DNA of 64,000 bases from Aptenodytes patagonicus (taxonomy: Eukaryota; Chordata; Aves; Sphenisciformes; Spheniscidae). Of this stretch, positions 37,721 through 50,000 are shown piece after piece (position 1 is the first letter of the stretch; every line of letters begins with the position of its first letter). The notes below the pieces were generated by a model. The model had not been told where the DNA came from. It did not search any database and saw only the letters and a list, made by a program, of their open reading frames with translations. The stretch spans positions 103,315,811 to 103,379,810 of the forward strand of contig NC_134951.1 in assembly GCF_965638725.1 (NCBI RefSeq), given 5' to 3'. A program made the translations under genes and the position numbers.

Positions 37721-40700
37721 CCTGACACCAACTCCTCCCGAACGGTTTATCAAGGGCTCGCCCGGCCCGAGCAGGGGAATGGCGCCGCGACAGCTGCCTG
37801 CGCCCCGCGCGGGGCAGCGGCCCTGGGCCGCCCCGGTTCTCTGCCTGGGCCGCGCTCTCGTCGTTAACGGCCGTCAACAGCGGCGCGGGGAGGGGAGAAG
37901 GAAGTTGGTGGACGCGGCGCCCCTCGGGGCGGGCGGCGCCCCCAGGCACGGGAGGAAGGAGAGCGGCTGCGGTGCCCGGGACAAAGCCCTCCCGCCCCCT
38001 GCCTCCCCGCCGACCGGGCGGCCGTAGGGGCGGTGGGCCGGGGCGGCGGCGGGGAGAGCGCGGCCCCCTCCGCCGCGCGGGCGGGGCCTGCCGCGCGGGG
38101 CGGGGCAGGGAGCGCGGCCCGCGGCCGGCTCGGCGCCGCGCCACCTCCTACGCGGCCTGCGGCCACCTCCGGCGGGGGCGGCGGCGGCGGCGCGGTCAGG
38201 GCAGCTGCAGGTGACGGGCGGGTAGTGGGAGCGGCCTGGCCCCCTCCCACCCCCGGACACTGCTGACGCTTCTGCCGGCTGAAGCGGCCCCCGCAGTTCC
38301 GTACTCCGGAGACGAGGCAGACAGGCCCCGGCCCCGGGCCTCGGGCCGTGCGGAGCCAAACCTCCTGACGGCCTTTGGTAAAAGGCGTTAGCCTCTAGGT
38401 CAACGAAGCTCATCCTCGCAGTAATTCATATCGGTGGGGAAATAATGCACCCGTCGGTCGTGCTGAGGTCCGAGCCAGAGAGAAAAGCAACTGAGTACTG
38501 CCAGTAAATTAAATTACTATCCCTGTAGTATCACTAGCTGCACACCCTCGGGCTTTACAGTCCACTTGCTACTCCGCTGTTGTGTGCAACATGAGGGATG
38601 CCCTGGCACTTTCAAAACAAGTAGTACAGGTTAAAAGAAATCATGTAAAATTATTTTTGAATGATGCTTAATAGAAGTAACCAAAAATACTGGGGTTTAT
38701 CCCATATGGATAATTCATTGAGGGCTTACTTTACCTCTGGTCTGATTTCATCTTACTTTACCGTAGTACAAGTACTTTACTAAGTACAGAGCATCCATAA
38801 TATAAAGATGTCACATACACAGGGTCTAAACTGCTTGTTTCAATACCTGAAGGTTTTGTCTTGCTGTTTCCTAAAATTGGAAGATGGAATCAGATGCTCT
38901 GATACGAAAATGCTGAATAGATCTAAAAGGCTAACGTTGCTTATACATGGAAACTACGAAGTGTATATGTGATGTACTACATGCTTAGAAACAGTTACTA
39001 GAAGAAAACACACAGCCTTATGTACATGTTTATTGTTAAAGGATACCGCTAACGTGGATTTATTCTGCAGTCAGATCAGATCTCTCATCTTTATGTGGCA
39101 GGAAGATGGTAAACATAATTGGCATCAGCAGATATTTAAACCCAAGCAAAACTCCAACACTTACACAGTTCAGACAGACATGCTCTTTCTTTTTTTCCAC
39201 CCATGGTTAGGCATTGTCACCATATTTACTTTCCTAGATGGCTCTGTTGGGTTACTGACGTAAGTACTAGAAAGCATTTTCCTTTCTACAGCTGCTTTAC
39301 TGTGCCCAAAGCAACAAGCTCTGGGCATTTTATTACAGAGTGGATAGTTGTAGGGAGCGCTACACAGTGCTTGGATTTCCATGGCCTCTAAAAATGAACT
39401 GTTAGTGGCCCAGCAGCAGGTGACAGACACTCAGCCAGGTTTAAGTAAATAGCACTGGTCTCCCAACTACTTTTGGCAGATTGAGTGGCAGTTATGTGTG
39501 ACTTCATTACCTCCTCCCCCCACCTCTGATCCATAAATGAGCCCAAACCTTTTGAGACTGTTTTGAATGGAGATGAGGTGCTACTCACTTGTCAAGAAAG
39601 TTGTTCTGCTGTTGGTACTATTACTGTGGGCATTACTTAGAATATGTTTCAGTGGTATACACCATTGGCAGGTGAAGTAACATGCAATTGCTGTATCTGA
39701 CCCTGGATGGAGGTGGCTGGCATGGAGAAAAAGAGAAAGCTGACAGTTCATTTCTTAGAGAAATTTTCCATCATCCCATAGGTTTAGGTGGCATACCAGA
39801 AAACAGCAGCTGCCTTCATTACCCTTAGCAGTGCATCATTACACTAGAAAATAAAATATTCTATACCACGCAAAGATTGCTGTGAGCATAATTTTATCCA
39901 AACAAGTGCTTTTTTGGCAAATGCAAGAATGTCGAGAAGAATCAAAGCTGAAGCTGTGAATGTACAGACAAGCTCTTTATTGCAGATTTAACATTAGATT
40001 TGGGCAAGAGGGAAGACTCAGTGGCTCTAATTCTGGTGTTTATATAGCTGATAATCACTGCTTGTTGTATTTTAACCAGCCTTCCCATAAAAGTAACAGT
40101 GATAACGGTGAAGATTCTAGTAGTTTTTGTGGGATCTTTCTCTCTTCTATTGTGCTATGTGATTCACTTGCTTCTTATGTTTGTCCCCACAGAGACTGAG
40201 GCCCTTGATAGTATGTTTATGAATATAGCAGTGAAATTTAGCCACATGAATTAGTTTGTGGGAACATAACTGTACTTGGGTTCCGGTAGTACGTTTGTTA
40301 CTGATTTGAATTTTTGTTTTCAGCAACTATATAGGGTTTTTTAATGTAAATAATTTTTCATTTTTTAAAAGAAGTACTTCATTTGTATTTGTTCTCAAAG
40401 AACAAACAGAAAAAGCACAGAATTGACCAAAAATAGGAAGCGTGTTCAACCGGGTGAAATGGATTATTTAGTCATATCTGTGTCTTCCTTTTTCCATTTC
40501 TTCACAATATTTAAAAAAAAAAAAAGGAAAAACAGCAGAAGTTAAAGCTGTCCTAATGCCGCAGAAAGTGACTTGCTTCCTGCTGCTTGCAGAATCTCCA
40601 GATTATCACTTCAGCGTAGCTCCATTATTTTAACACCAGTATAGATAAATCGGCCTCTGTATTGCACAGGAACAAAAAGGCAAAGTTGAAATGATACTAA

Positions 40701-41580
40701 AAGGATTTTGTCCTCAAATTGCTGGTGAATGCAAACCTCCCCTGGTGAAGATTTTTCAGAATACTTCTTAGCGCTAAGTATGAAAAAAACAAGGCTTAAG
40801 AGCCAATTTTCACAATGCTGTTTGCTTTCAAGAGTAGAATGGGCAGAGCAGAGCAGGCAGCATCCATGCTTGCTGGCTTTATAGTCTGTTTCCCTCTCCC
40901 CTTCCCAGGGGCTCTAAACCATCCTAGGCCTTTATCATCAGTTCTTTAGGTGAAAAAAAATTAATATAGGGAGTAATGGAAAAATGACCGAATATCACTT
41001 TAATACAGATAAAAATCCTGGCCAACGAACTGGATACCTCTTCTAACAAGAAACACAACATTTAGCTTATGTGCTTTTTGTTAACATATGCTGCTTGCTG
41101 GACACCAGCTGGTAAATTTAATTCTCTAATAGGTCTGGTGGTTGAGGAAAGTAGAAAAATAAGAGTAGGTGCTGTCCTAAACTCAGTTTTTTCCACTACC
41201 ACTTTTTTCCTACACCCTCAATGCAAAAGATGGATTATTTTTGTGTAGCAGTTTAGTGCTTCAGTAGTCTTGTACTTCTCTGGCAGCAAAAGCAGACAAA
41301 TGGAGTCCTTATCTTTGCATAAAGGGAAGGATCTGAGCCGAAAGTGAGAGCAGACACCCCAGCTGCTGGAACAGGGTTTGATGGATGTGAAGAGTCATTG
41401 CGAAGTAAGCTGGCAAGAAAAAAACAGGCCCCGATCAGGTCACAAGGTGTACGTATTTACTTGGCTCTCACAGAGGCTGCAACACTGGCTCTTTTCTTTG
41501 CCTCTCCAATATACTTCACAGAAATAGGGTTTCATGGCCCAGTACTTCCAGGCCATGCAGACCATTTCTTAGCCCTCCTC

Positions 41581-41604
41581 AAAAAAAAAAAAAAAAAAAA
41601 AAAA
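41581..41604. repeat. Poly(A) run
   Basis: Twenty-four uninterrupted A follow CTCCTC. The 240 bp before it are open in one frame (41,344 onward), but the peptide resembles nothing I know and the frame reads through the A run as polylysine. A retrocopy is therefore not supported. Confidence 0.8.
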
Positions 41605-42238
41605 GCAATGTTCCCTTATAGCTGTTACACACATGAAGAGGCCATTAACTGCATTTTTCAAAGCCTCTTGATTTCAGAAGGTTGCAGAAAATGCTACCCT
41701 GTGATAGTAACCTCAGCTTCATACTAATGGTGAATTTTATAAGTGAACTTCATTTGTTTCCTCCCTGAGTAGGTCTAACTATCGGGTTTTCATACCTCTC
41801 TAGCCACAAGACAGATTTATCAGCCTGCAACTGAGATATTTTTCTCTGCAGGTAGTAGTACCTTGTATTCTGGCAGGTGGAAAAAAGTGGAGACTAGGAA
41901 TTAGAGTAGGGGTTGCGGACAATAGCCCTGCATTTAAAACTGGCACATCAATATTGCGGTGAACAAGGCTTGGCTCTATCAATTCCAGGATCTATGTTTT
42001 TTCCTACTGTGGCTTTGTACAATCTCTTGGTTTTCATGCCTGACAAATGGAGTCCTGCTCTGCAGTACATGTTAGTAATGATGTCATAGAGCTTTCCAAA
42101 ACCATGGTCATTAAAATAAGAGTGTCTTCATTTCTCCCAGTGACCCAGGCTGGGTCACAATCCCCCAAGTGAAAGTGCATTTTAAGTAGAAGATCTCTTT
42201 CCTTCACAGCTAGATAGTATGCCAGCAGCCTACAGTAC

Positions 42239-42635
42239 AAAAAGCACTGAAATGTTCCTGTCTGTAGGTCCAAAAACAGGCCTAATGACTTTGCTATGCA
42301 CTGGTGTCTCACCACAGCCATTCTGGTGGTAGAAATTTTGTGCGCTAAATAATTATTTAAAAAAAACCACATTATTTGAGTGAAATAATAATTACTTTGG
42401 CCTTATTTCAGAGAAAATGATTGCCAGTCCCATTGTGATTGTACTAGTATAGCGGAACTGTTCTACCTGTGGATCTTTTTATCCCCAAATGGATCTTTTT
42501 ATCGCCCAAAAGTAAATATATCTTTTTTGATCAATTAATGTGGAATTAGTTTTAAATCAAAATTGTAAGATGAGGTAAAACAGAGTCATCCTTACATACT
42601 GTGGACCTACAGACAGGAACATTTCAGTGCTTTTT
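42239..42635. repeat. 34-bp perfect inverted repeat with 329-bp spacer
   Basis: The left arm 42,239-42,272 (AAAAAGCACTG... to ...TAGGTCCA) is the exact reverse complement of the right arm 42,602-42,635 (TGGACCTACAG... to ...GTGCTTTTT). The spacer is AT-rich non-coding DNA. It could be the termini of a small non-autonomous DNA transposon, although no target duplication was identified, or an inverted duplication. A transcript could fold into a 34-bp duplex. Confidence 0.85.
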
Positions 42636-42750
42636 TCCATTGCAAAATTATGATGGCATAAGCTAAGAACTCCCAAATTTGTTCTGTCCCAGCGTGCTGA
42701 CTCTTCAGTCCAGCAGCCGCACTGCTCATATGTGCAAGCCATGAGGATGT

Positions 42751-42880
42751 ACCACTCACTTTTAAACAAATCATATTATAACCTTATACCCATGTACCAC
42801 TCACTTTTAAACAAATCATATTATAACCTTATACCCATGTACCACTCACTTTTAAACAAATCATATTATAACCTTATACC
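42751..42880. repeat. 45-bp tandem repeat, about 2.9 copies
   Basis: Units starting ACCACTCACTTTTAAAC begin at 42,751, 42,796 and 42,841. The first two 45-bp copies are identical, and the third is identical for its first 40 bp before diverging. The lack of differences indicates recent duplication or ongoing homogenisation, so copy number may vary between individuals. Alternatively it may be an assembly artefact. Confidence 0.93.
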
Positions 42881-43861
42881 TGTACACATTCACCCACTAA
42901 GCACAGTATAGATATAATCAGAAGACTAAGCTGTGTCAAGAGCAGCTGAAAAATGCTAAAATTTTGTAATGGCCTAGGGTTTTTTGTTTACCACCCATTT
43001 CACGTATGTCAAGTCTGAAAATAAATGTTTATACATTTTCTTATTAAAAAATGGGGGTGGCAGGGAACAGAGTGACCAATCCTGTAGGAATTATGTAGAT
43101 GTTGAACAGAAACTAGTGAGGGAATAAAGACTAATACAGATCTGGAATGCCTGGTAGTTCTCGGTTTCTTGTTTGCCTGATAACTTGATGACAATATGCT
43201 GCGCTTTCCCAAAGGGCATCACAGAACCACGTTCAGCTCTCCAACAAGCCCTGCTATAACACTGGCAAAGAGTGGACCAAATTAAAATGAGCATTTATGG
43301 ACAACTGCTTTTGGTCTTACAGATGCAAGAGACATCTTTATTTTTGTTACCTAGCAGAAGAAGATCCCAATATTTTCAAACACACACCCCCCCAAACATT
43401 CAGCCTAACAAGGTTGAGGGGAGGTGGGAAAAGGAAAGGAAATGGGGCTCTATTATCAAGCCTGAAACACCTATATATAGTTATGCATGCATAAAAAAAA
43501 TCTTTTTGTATATATTATATGTAACTAAAATTTGAGCAACTGCTCTCAACTTGCATTTAGCTTTGAAACCTGTTGCTATATTAGACTTGAAAGGTGTGCA
43601 TGCCCAAGTCTTGCCCGTTTTCCTAACTCACAGTTTGTCTGTGTAACAAGGCAATTTCTATAGAGGGGTAACAGGCATGCAGTAAAGAGAATTAAGAAAC
43701 CTCCTGTGGGCAGAATGAGTCTGCGATTAAAATATGTGTTTTAAAAACACTAGTCAATTATTAGCTAAGCTGCTGGAGCATTAGTACTCTCTATGAAGTA
43801 AGCTTTGGCTGATGGACCTGTCCCCTTTGATACTCGAGCCTGAAGACACCTCTTCTACCAA

Positions 43862-43866
43862 CCAAT
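43862..43866 (+). promoter_or_regulatory. CCAAT word upstream of HAAO start
   Basis: CCAACCAATCCCC lies about 100 bp before the HAAO start codon. It could be a CCAAT box of a proximal promoter, since the local DNA is not a CpG island. No convincing TATA box was seen. This is a weak, position-based suggestion. Confidence 0.2.
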
Positions 43867-43965
43867 CCCCTGAGCTCTGGGGATGGAGCCACATGCAGTT
43901 TGCTCACAGAAAAAGCCCTCTGCAAACTCTAATATCTCTGTCAAAAGTTTCATAGCTGGTAGACC

Positions 43966-44045
43966 ATGGAGCTTCTTGTAAATGTAAGAAAATGGATAGA
44001 AGAAAACAAAGCTGCCTTTTCACCACCTGTGTGCAATAAGCTTAT
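43966..44045 (+). CDS. HAAO: HAAO coding exon 1
   Basis: This exon encodes residues 1-26 plus two bases of codon 27 (start [18 protein letters not shown], then SPPVCNKL). The ATG is in a strong context (ACCATGG) and an in-frame TAG lies two codons upstream, so the start is well defined. The donor is AT|GTAAGT. The upstream end of the transcribed exon is unknown; any 5' untranslated exon could lie in the CpG island about 6 kb away. Confidence 0.93.
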
Positions 44046-47000
44046 GTAAGTAAATGAAGATTTTTTTTTTTTAACTCAGTTCTTAGATACATAAATATTC
44101 TTAGCTATAAGAGGAAGCTGCTAAAATGCATACATGGTAAAGATTAGTAAGGAACTGTAGTTCCTCTCAGACTGCAGTCAGAGTGCTGTTTTGAAGAACA
44201 GAAAGTGACTGAAATCTGTTTCGCAGTAACTGCAGAAGCTGTAAAGATCAACTTGAATACAAGATATTTGCCTCAACTCAAAGTCTCTTGTAGGCAGTTA
44301 GACTGAGTTAAGGGAATTTGTGTGAGGCCCTGTGACAATAAACTCTGAGAAATCAGAGGAGACGGCATCTCATCCACAAATGCTAAGATGTAGCTAACAG
44401 ATTAGTGCTACCAAATTACAACCTGAAACAGCTGCTAGAGCTGCTGAGAGTCATTCCAACATTGCAGAGGAGCCAAAGCTGCAGGAGCAACCAAAACCAG
44501 TGGGACATATCACTGAAAGACAAGGAGAAAGGAAGGGCAGGGGCACTGGAAGAGCAGCTTTCCAGGGCATCTCCAGAGCTGTCAAGGCAGGGTAGGACCC
44601 TCTGTTCAGCGGGAGGCTGAAGAGGCAGTGTTTCAGAGCACTGACTGGCACCTTACAGCTACGAACCATATTCTGAATGAGACAGCTAATATAAGAAAAA
44701 AGTGTGGGCATTATGCAGTTGTATAGCATGCATATTCTCAGTGTCAAAACTCGAGCAAATTCCAGTGTAAATGGTCCAACGTGTGGCACCTTCTATTCAC
44801 GTTAGCAAGGATTTCGTTTGTCAGTGAAGTTGAGGGCAATGTATTTTGTCCAAAACTCTATATACAGAAGGCTTTCATAAGAAAGGATTCTCTGTAAAGA
44901 GTGATATAAATCCAGGTTTTATAAAGAAAATAAAAAGCATTTTTCTTGCTTTTAATTTTTTTTTTTTTTTTTAAATCTTGCTTTGCAGCTTTAATCATTA
45001 AAAAAGCACCAAAGAATGTGCTTCTTGCCCTACCCTGAAGTGCTACCTCTAATGAAAAGCTGAATGGGCAGTACTGTAGCAGTGATGTTTATTTCCATTC
45101 ACAGGTTCAAGGGTTACTTTTCAAAGTAATGGTTGCAAGACAAAAATAAGGTAAAGGGCACATCCTTACTGAGATGACTATGTTGAAACTACAGTTGTAT
45201 GTTTAACTGAGAAATTATGAAACTTGAATCACTACAATAGTTTCACAGTAGGAGAGAATGAGGAAAGTGTCTTCTCCTTATGAGTGTTTTAATTTCTTTC
45301 GTTTTCAAAATGGATTTAGGAAGAATTTTGTAAAGTATAGCCATTTCTAAAGCTTACCAATAACGGTGGTAAAACGTTAGTATTTTACAGTATGTGGAAT
45401 ATTCATCGTTTTCTTTCTTCACCAGTAAGATGAACCTTTTTGTCATTACTGCACTGTTCTGCACCCCCTACCAGCAGTTCTGTGTAATCCTGAAGTAACT
45501 CCGGAATGTGACATCTATCAGAGGTCAGACAGTCACATAGATCCCTAAATACTTGGCATTGAAAAGTCTTCCCCACAAACATTGCAAGAAGCCACAGTGA
45601 AACACAGAACATTTTTTGTGATAAAAATTGCGGAGATTAAAAAAAAAAAATCCATTTTCCAACGTAGCTTCAGCCTGTGAAGAAGGAGAGGAAAGCCATC
45701 TACTGTATGGATTCTGAGTCTCTCGCCACCTGCTCCTGGTGGTATCTAAATGTTTTCAGGATTTTCCAAAAAGGCATTAGGCGATTTTCCAGGAAGTAAC
45801 TAATAGATTTCCAACATTTTTCCAAAGGCTTTTATCCTTTACGTGTTGAGTAGAGATGTATAAGGCAATTTTCTCACTGCCTTCTACATCACTGGAAGGC
45901 AACCACCGCAAAACATTTAAGTAACTTGATCCTGTGTTTCAAGAGAGAATTAACGGTTAAAATCTAGATCTTACAGCAAATCAGTAGGACTTTTGGTGTC
46001 TAAATTTATTATGGCTTTCAAGCTTTTATTCAGTTGTGTTCCACACACTTGAGAGGATCAAAAGTTTTAAATACCTATTTGGGATTTCAAAACAAAACCT
46101 CAATTCCTGAGTCACCACCTGTTTAGAGTTTTACCAAAGTCAAGAAAAGGGTACAATGTAAGAGCCGCAATTTAATTAGACGTATTTTAATGACACTGTC
46201 TTGCAAGTTTAAATGCTTTTTAACCTCAACAATGAGCAATTAGTGCAAAATCAGAACCCTCGACATAGCTGATTTTTACAGGGTAGCCATGGCACTTCTA
46301 AAGCTCTTCTTTGAGTTCAGAATATGATACTTACCATAAGGAGACCTAACTGCGGTCATGGACTATCTGATTCTTCATGGTCTTGAGACTTTTTAAAAGG
46401 TTGCCTGCTGGTACCATTTTCTTTATATGATTAAGAAGAGAAATATAAGAGTATGTAAAACTTAGTAGGCCGTTGATTAGCACCTCATTAGGTGTGAGGT
46501 GTTGCACTCAAAATAGTGCAATCAAGTAATTTTAACACCACTGAAACCTTTATGATACTCTAACTGCATTTTGGCGGTCTTAACTGAAACTGCTTTCCTT
46601 CCTTATGATTTCTCTTTTTAACTTAATGCAACTATACTAACCAGACAACTTTCCTTAGTAGTATGGACAAACCAACCCATTAGAGTTCCTGTTTGTATTT
46701 GATAGCTGGAATTTTTTGATGGTGTCATTATATAATTGTTAATGATAGGAATGATTATCCCATGGTTCCCTGTTTATTATGTAAAACCCAGCTAAATCCA
46801 TAGGGTAACAGAATTAATGGTAGATTTACCAAACAAAAAGTTAAGCAACAATGATTTTGAGCAATATTTTTACTTTTAGTTATTGAACTAATAACAAAAC
46901 TCTATGGGTTTCTGTAAAAAATTAACTCGTCTTAAAAGTAGGCTACGAGATACCCATAGATTGTCTTTCTCTTATTTTATTCTCCAGGGTTGATTTTAAT

Positions 47001-50000
47001 TTATTTCATTAATTATTAGCGGTGTTCTCACTGTTTTGGTCTTCCTGCCCTTATTTAGTAGAAGGGTTCATTAATGCAGAAGTATTACAGTGCGTTTTTG
47101 AAAATGAAAATTAGATCTGCATGGTACAGTTCTGATTTCGGTTCCTTAATTTAGGATACGGGCATGAAGCCAAGTGCTATAATGTATACAGCTTCCTATG
47201 GTGAAAATAGTCAATTTAGGAATTGTAATCTAATTTAATTATTTAGATTTTTATTTGACTAAGGAATTTGTCGCTGTTACTTGTTATTTCTGCTTTATTA
47301 ATCCCTAATGTGTTGTTCATTATCATTTAAATACTTTTCAAAGTAAACATGATAATAGCAGCAGATTAAATGTATATATTCAGCAGTTCAGAATAGCTTC
47401 TCTCAGTTAAGGCTTACAAGGTGCTGACACAGAGGCACATCATTCTTCCCCGCGTTACAGGAGAGCGTGGCTCTGCCGGTTCTGTTACCAGGATCTCCTG
47501 TTAGCCCAAGTATTGCCCAGAATCTCCTCACTGAAAAGTAGAGGTCAACACCCCCCAGTTCAACATGTCAAAAAGAGCTTAAGGACAAATTTTGAATCAC
47601 AGCTAACAGGCCTGATCTACAGGTTTTTTTAGCAAATGAAAACCACCTGCCTTACCTCTTTATTAGTGTAAGTGGACTGATAGATAATTGGGATGGTATC
47701 TATTCTTTGTGCCAGCTGAGAGAAGTGCTCACTGGGGCTCTTAAAAGGGGCAAGGTTAAGATAAAGGGCCTGAATCTCCTTTTCTGAATCAATTACAACC
47801 ACAATGAAACCATCGTAATGTTGTTCCACCTTAGCAAAACCAGTATAAACGAAAGAGAAATCAGCTGACAATTCCTTCCATCAGTACCTCTAGTAAATTC
47901 TACCAACGGGGAAAGAAGTATGTTTTTTACCTTTATTAACCTTAAAAAGTGTTCTAGCTTTACAGAATCCTGATCTAATCAGCTCACCTTGAAAAGACAT
48001 TTTCCTGTCGTTCCTGTCTTGTATGTAGCAATCTTTACAGTTCAAAGCTCTTTCCACAGTTGGTAACTATCGTTGTCCCCTTTTCATAGCTGGAGGCACT
48101 GAAACAGCAGAAGGGAGGTAGCTGGTCACCTGGCAGGACAGCGGCAGAGTGGAGAAATGCATCCAAGGTCTTTTGAGTTCTCATTCTGGATGTTGCTTGT
48201 CACTGAGCATTGTTTCATTGACTCACTGTCCTCAAAGAATTAAGAAAGCACATGAAATAAAGAACGCCGTGAGTGGAGGTAGCTTTGAAATGTCACTTTC
48301 TTTTCTAGGCACCGCCATCAATTGAATGTGATGTTTGTTGGAGGGCCAAATGAAAGGAAGGATTATCATATTGAAGAAGGAGAAGAGGTAACCTATAGGC
48401 TGTTTATATTTTGCTGTTTTAATTCATCTATAATGATTAAAATGCAGCTACTTTTGAAGCTACTGCTACAGATTAGCACTGCCAGGCTCAGTGATGTTGT
48501 GTTTATTAGATCCATTCACAGACTTAAACAGAATCATTCACCAGAACCATAGACCATCTGTGCATTTCCTTTGAAACAAGCACATGAGATCAGATCTATT
48601 TTGCTATAATTCATTTCCAACAGGAAACTAGAGGAAGTGTTCTGACACATCAAAATGTCTCATTTCAACATTTTGGAACAAAACTTTGGAAAGGTAACAA
48701 TATTTTTAAAGTGATATTTTGTTGCAGAAGATCAATCTGTATTTCAAAAGTAACTTTGAAATTCAAAAATCAAAATTAAATATTGTGATTGCCTTGAAAT
48801 TATATTCTTCTGGACTTTGTGAAAAATATCAGCATTTTCAGCTTTCATTCAGGTTTGAAAGGTTAAAGAATAGAGCCTCTAAATATTTTTCGACTCAGTC
48901 CCCTTTGCTGCACATCTTCTGTATTAAAAGAAAGCCATCCTAGTGCATTGAGTTGTGAGTAGCCATTGTGCCAAATGCAGGCTGTAGGAAGAAAGAGTAA
49001 AAACCTGTCAAAATTGTAACAATTTACATCTACTTTGTTTACTGCCTTTTTCATGGAATCGTCTGCTTGGCCTGAGGACTGCTCTGAGTCAGAGGTATCA
49101 CAACTGGCTCTGAAGGAACCCTAAGGGAAAGGGGACACTAGAGGCCTGGCAGTGAGGATTTCAGGATGGGAGACAATTTGCCTTGCTTCCCAGCAGAGTA
49201 ATTTAATTTCACGTAATTCCAATAAAATTTGGCCACCTAATTTTAAGTACCTTTGGAAACGCAAGACTAAGCATCTACATAGTTCAAGGCAGAAGTGAGT
49301 CAAGTTCAATAAATCCTTTTAAAAAGAAGCAAAAATTTGTGTTTACTTATCATTGAATCGTTTCTCACAAAACCAACCCAACCATTTCACAACAGCCTTC
49401 ATTAATTTTCTGTTACAGTTGTGCCGTGCAGGTGTTTACAGTCATTATAAGCGTACTGCTCTGAAACAGCAGTTGCTACCTTACCGCTGTCAGACTCCTG
49501 CCTGCTTTGCATTGCCACCACGGTCTCAGAGCCCACCCGCGGCTGTGGGCACAGGCACCTCCGGTCACATACCAGGTTACCCAACACGCCCAGTTACGTC
49601 CCTTCTCACGGGCAGTGCAGGGGGAGCTCTGGCAACACCCGGGATCATGCCGGCAGGTCGCTTGGGCTGGGAAGGAGGCAAGGCAGGTCTCAGGGCAGTG
49701 CGTGTGAAGTGATTGTTGCTAACCAGAAGAATTTAGCATCCATCATATATTTACAAGGAAATTCCGGAGATACTTAGCTGGCGAAAACAAAATGTGGTTT
49801 CGTCAACATGATTATGTCCCTGGGAAAGGAGCAATCACATCTGTACTATGACTGCTCAGAAAGCACTGAGAAGAATATCTTCTGCTGTTATGGCATATTG
49901 TTAAGTATTATATGTTAGCTTAAAAAAGAGGAAGTGAATTTTGTTATCAAGGTGAACAACATCAAAGTTTGGCAAAGCATAAAATGAAGGTATGTGAAGG

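Larger units (their letters stand above)
37430..38420. promoter_or_regulatory. CpG island
   Basis: Within AT-rich surroundings, about 1 kb is dense in G, C and CpG, peaking at 37.9-38.25 kb, with long CGG/GCC runs. It holds several GC boxes, including GGGCGGGGCC near 38,081 and GGGGCGGGGCAGGG near 38,097. The tRNA-Ile gene lies in its left part. The many open frames on both strands follow from the absence of AT-rich stop codons and look non-coding. A donor-like GCTGCAG|GTGACG at 38,210/38,211 on the plus strand would suit a non-coding first exon. In vertebrates such islands usually mark promoters. Candidates are a non-coding first exon upstream of HAAO, a divergent non-coding RNA, or the tRNA gene itself. 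Confidence 0.8.
38421..43965. other. Non-coding DNA between the CpG island and HAAO exon 1
   Basis: About 5.5 kb without a recognised coding exon. If HAAO transcription starts in the CpG island, this is part of a 5' intron; otherwise it is intergenic. It holds a 24-A run, a 34-bp inverted repeat, a 20-bp duplication (GGATCTTTTT at 42,471 and 42,491) and a 45-bp tandem repeat, listed separately where notable. Confidence 0.55.

Noticed and set aside
37626-38413. Overlapping open frames of 80-180 codons on both strands in the CpG island
   Set aside because: They arise because GC-rich DNA lacks stop codons. The peptides are Pro/Arg/Gly/Ala-rich, some cross the tRNA gene, and no domain is visible.
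41344-41727. 127-codon frame running into a 24-A tract, considered as a retrocopy
   Set aside because: The peptide is unfamiliar, the frame continues through the poly(A) as lysines, and no processed-gene features or flanking duplications were seen.
48322-48552. 76-codon continuous frame starting in HAAO exon 2
   Set aside because: The part after 48,387 is intron read-through; family alignment and GT-AG junctions place the exon end at 48,387.
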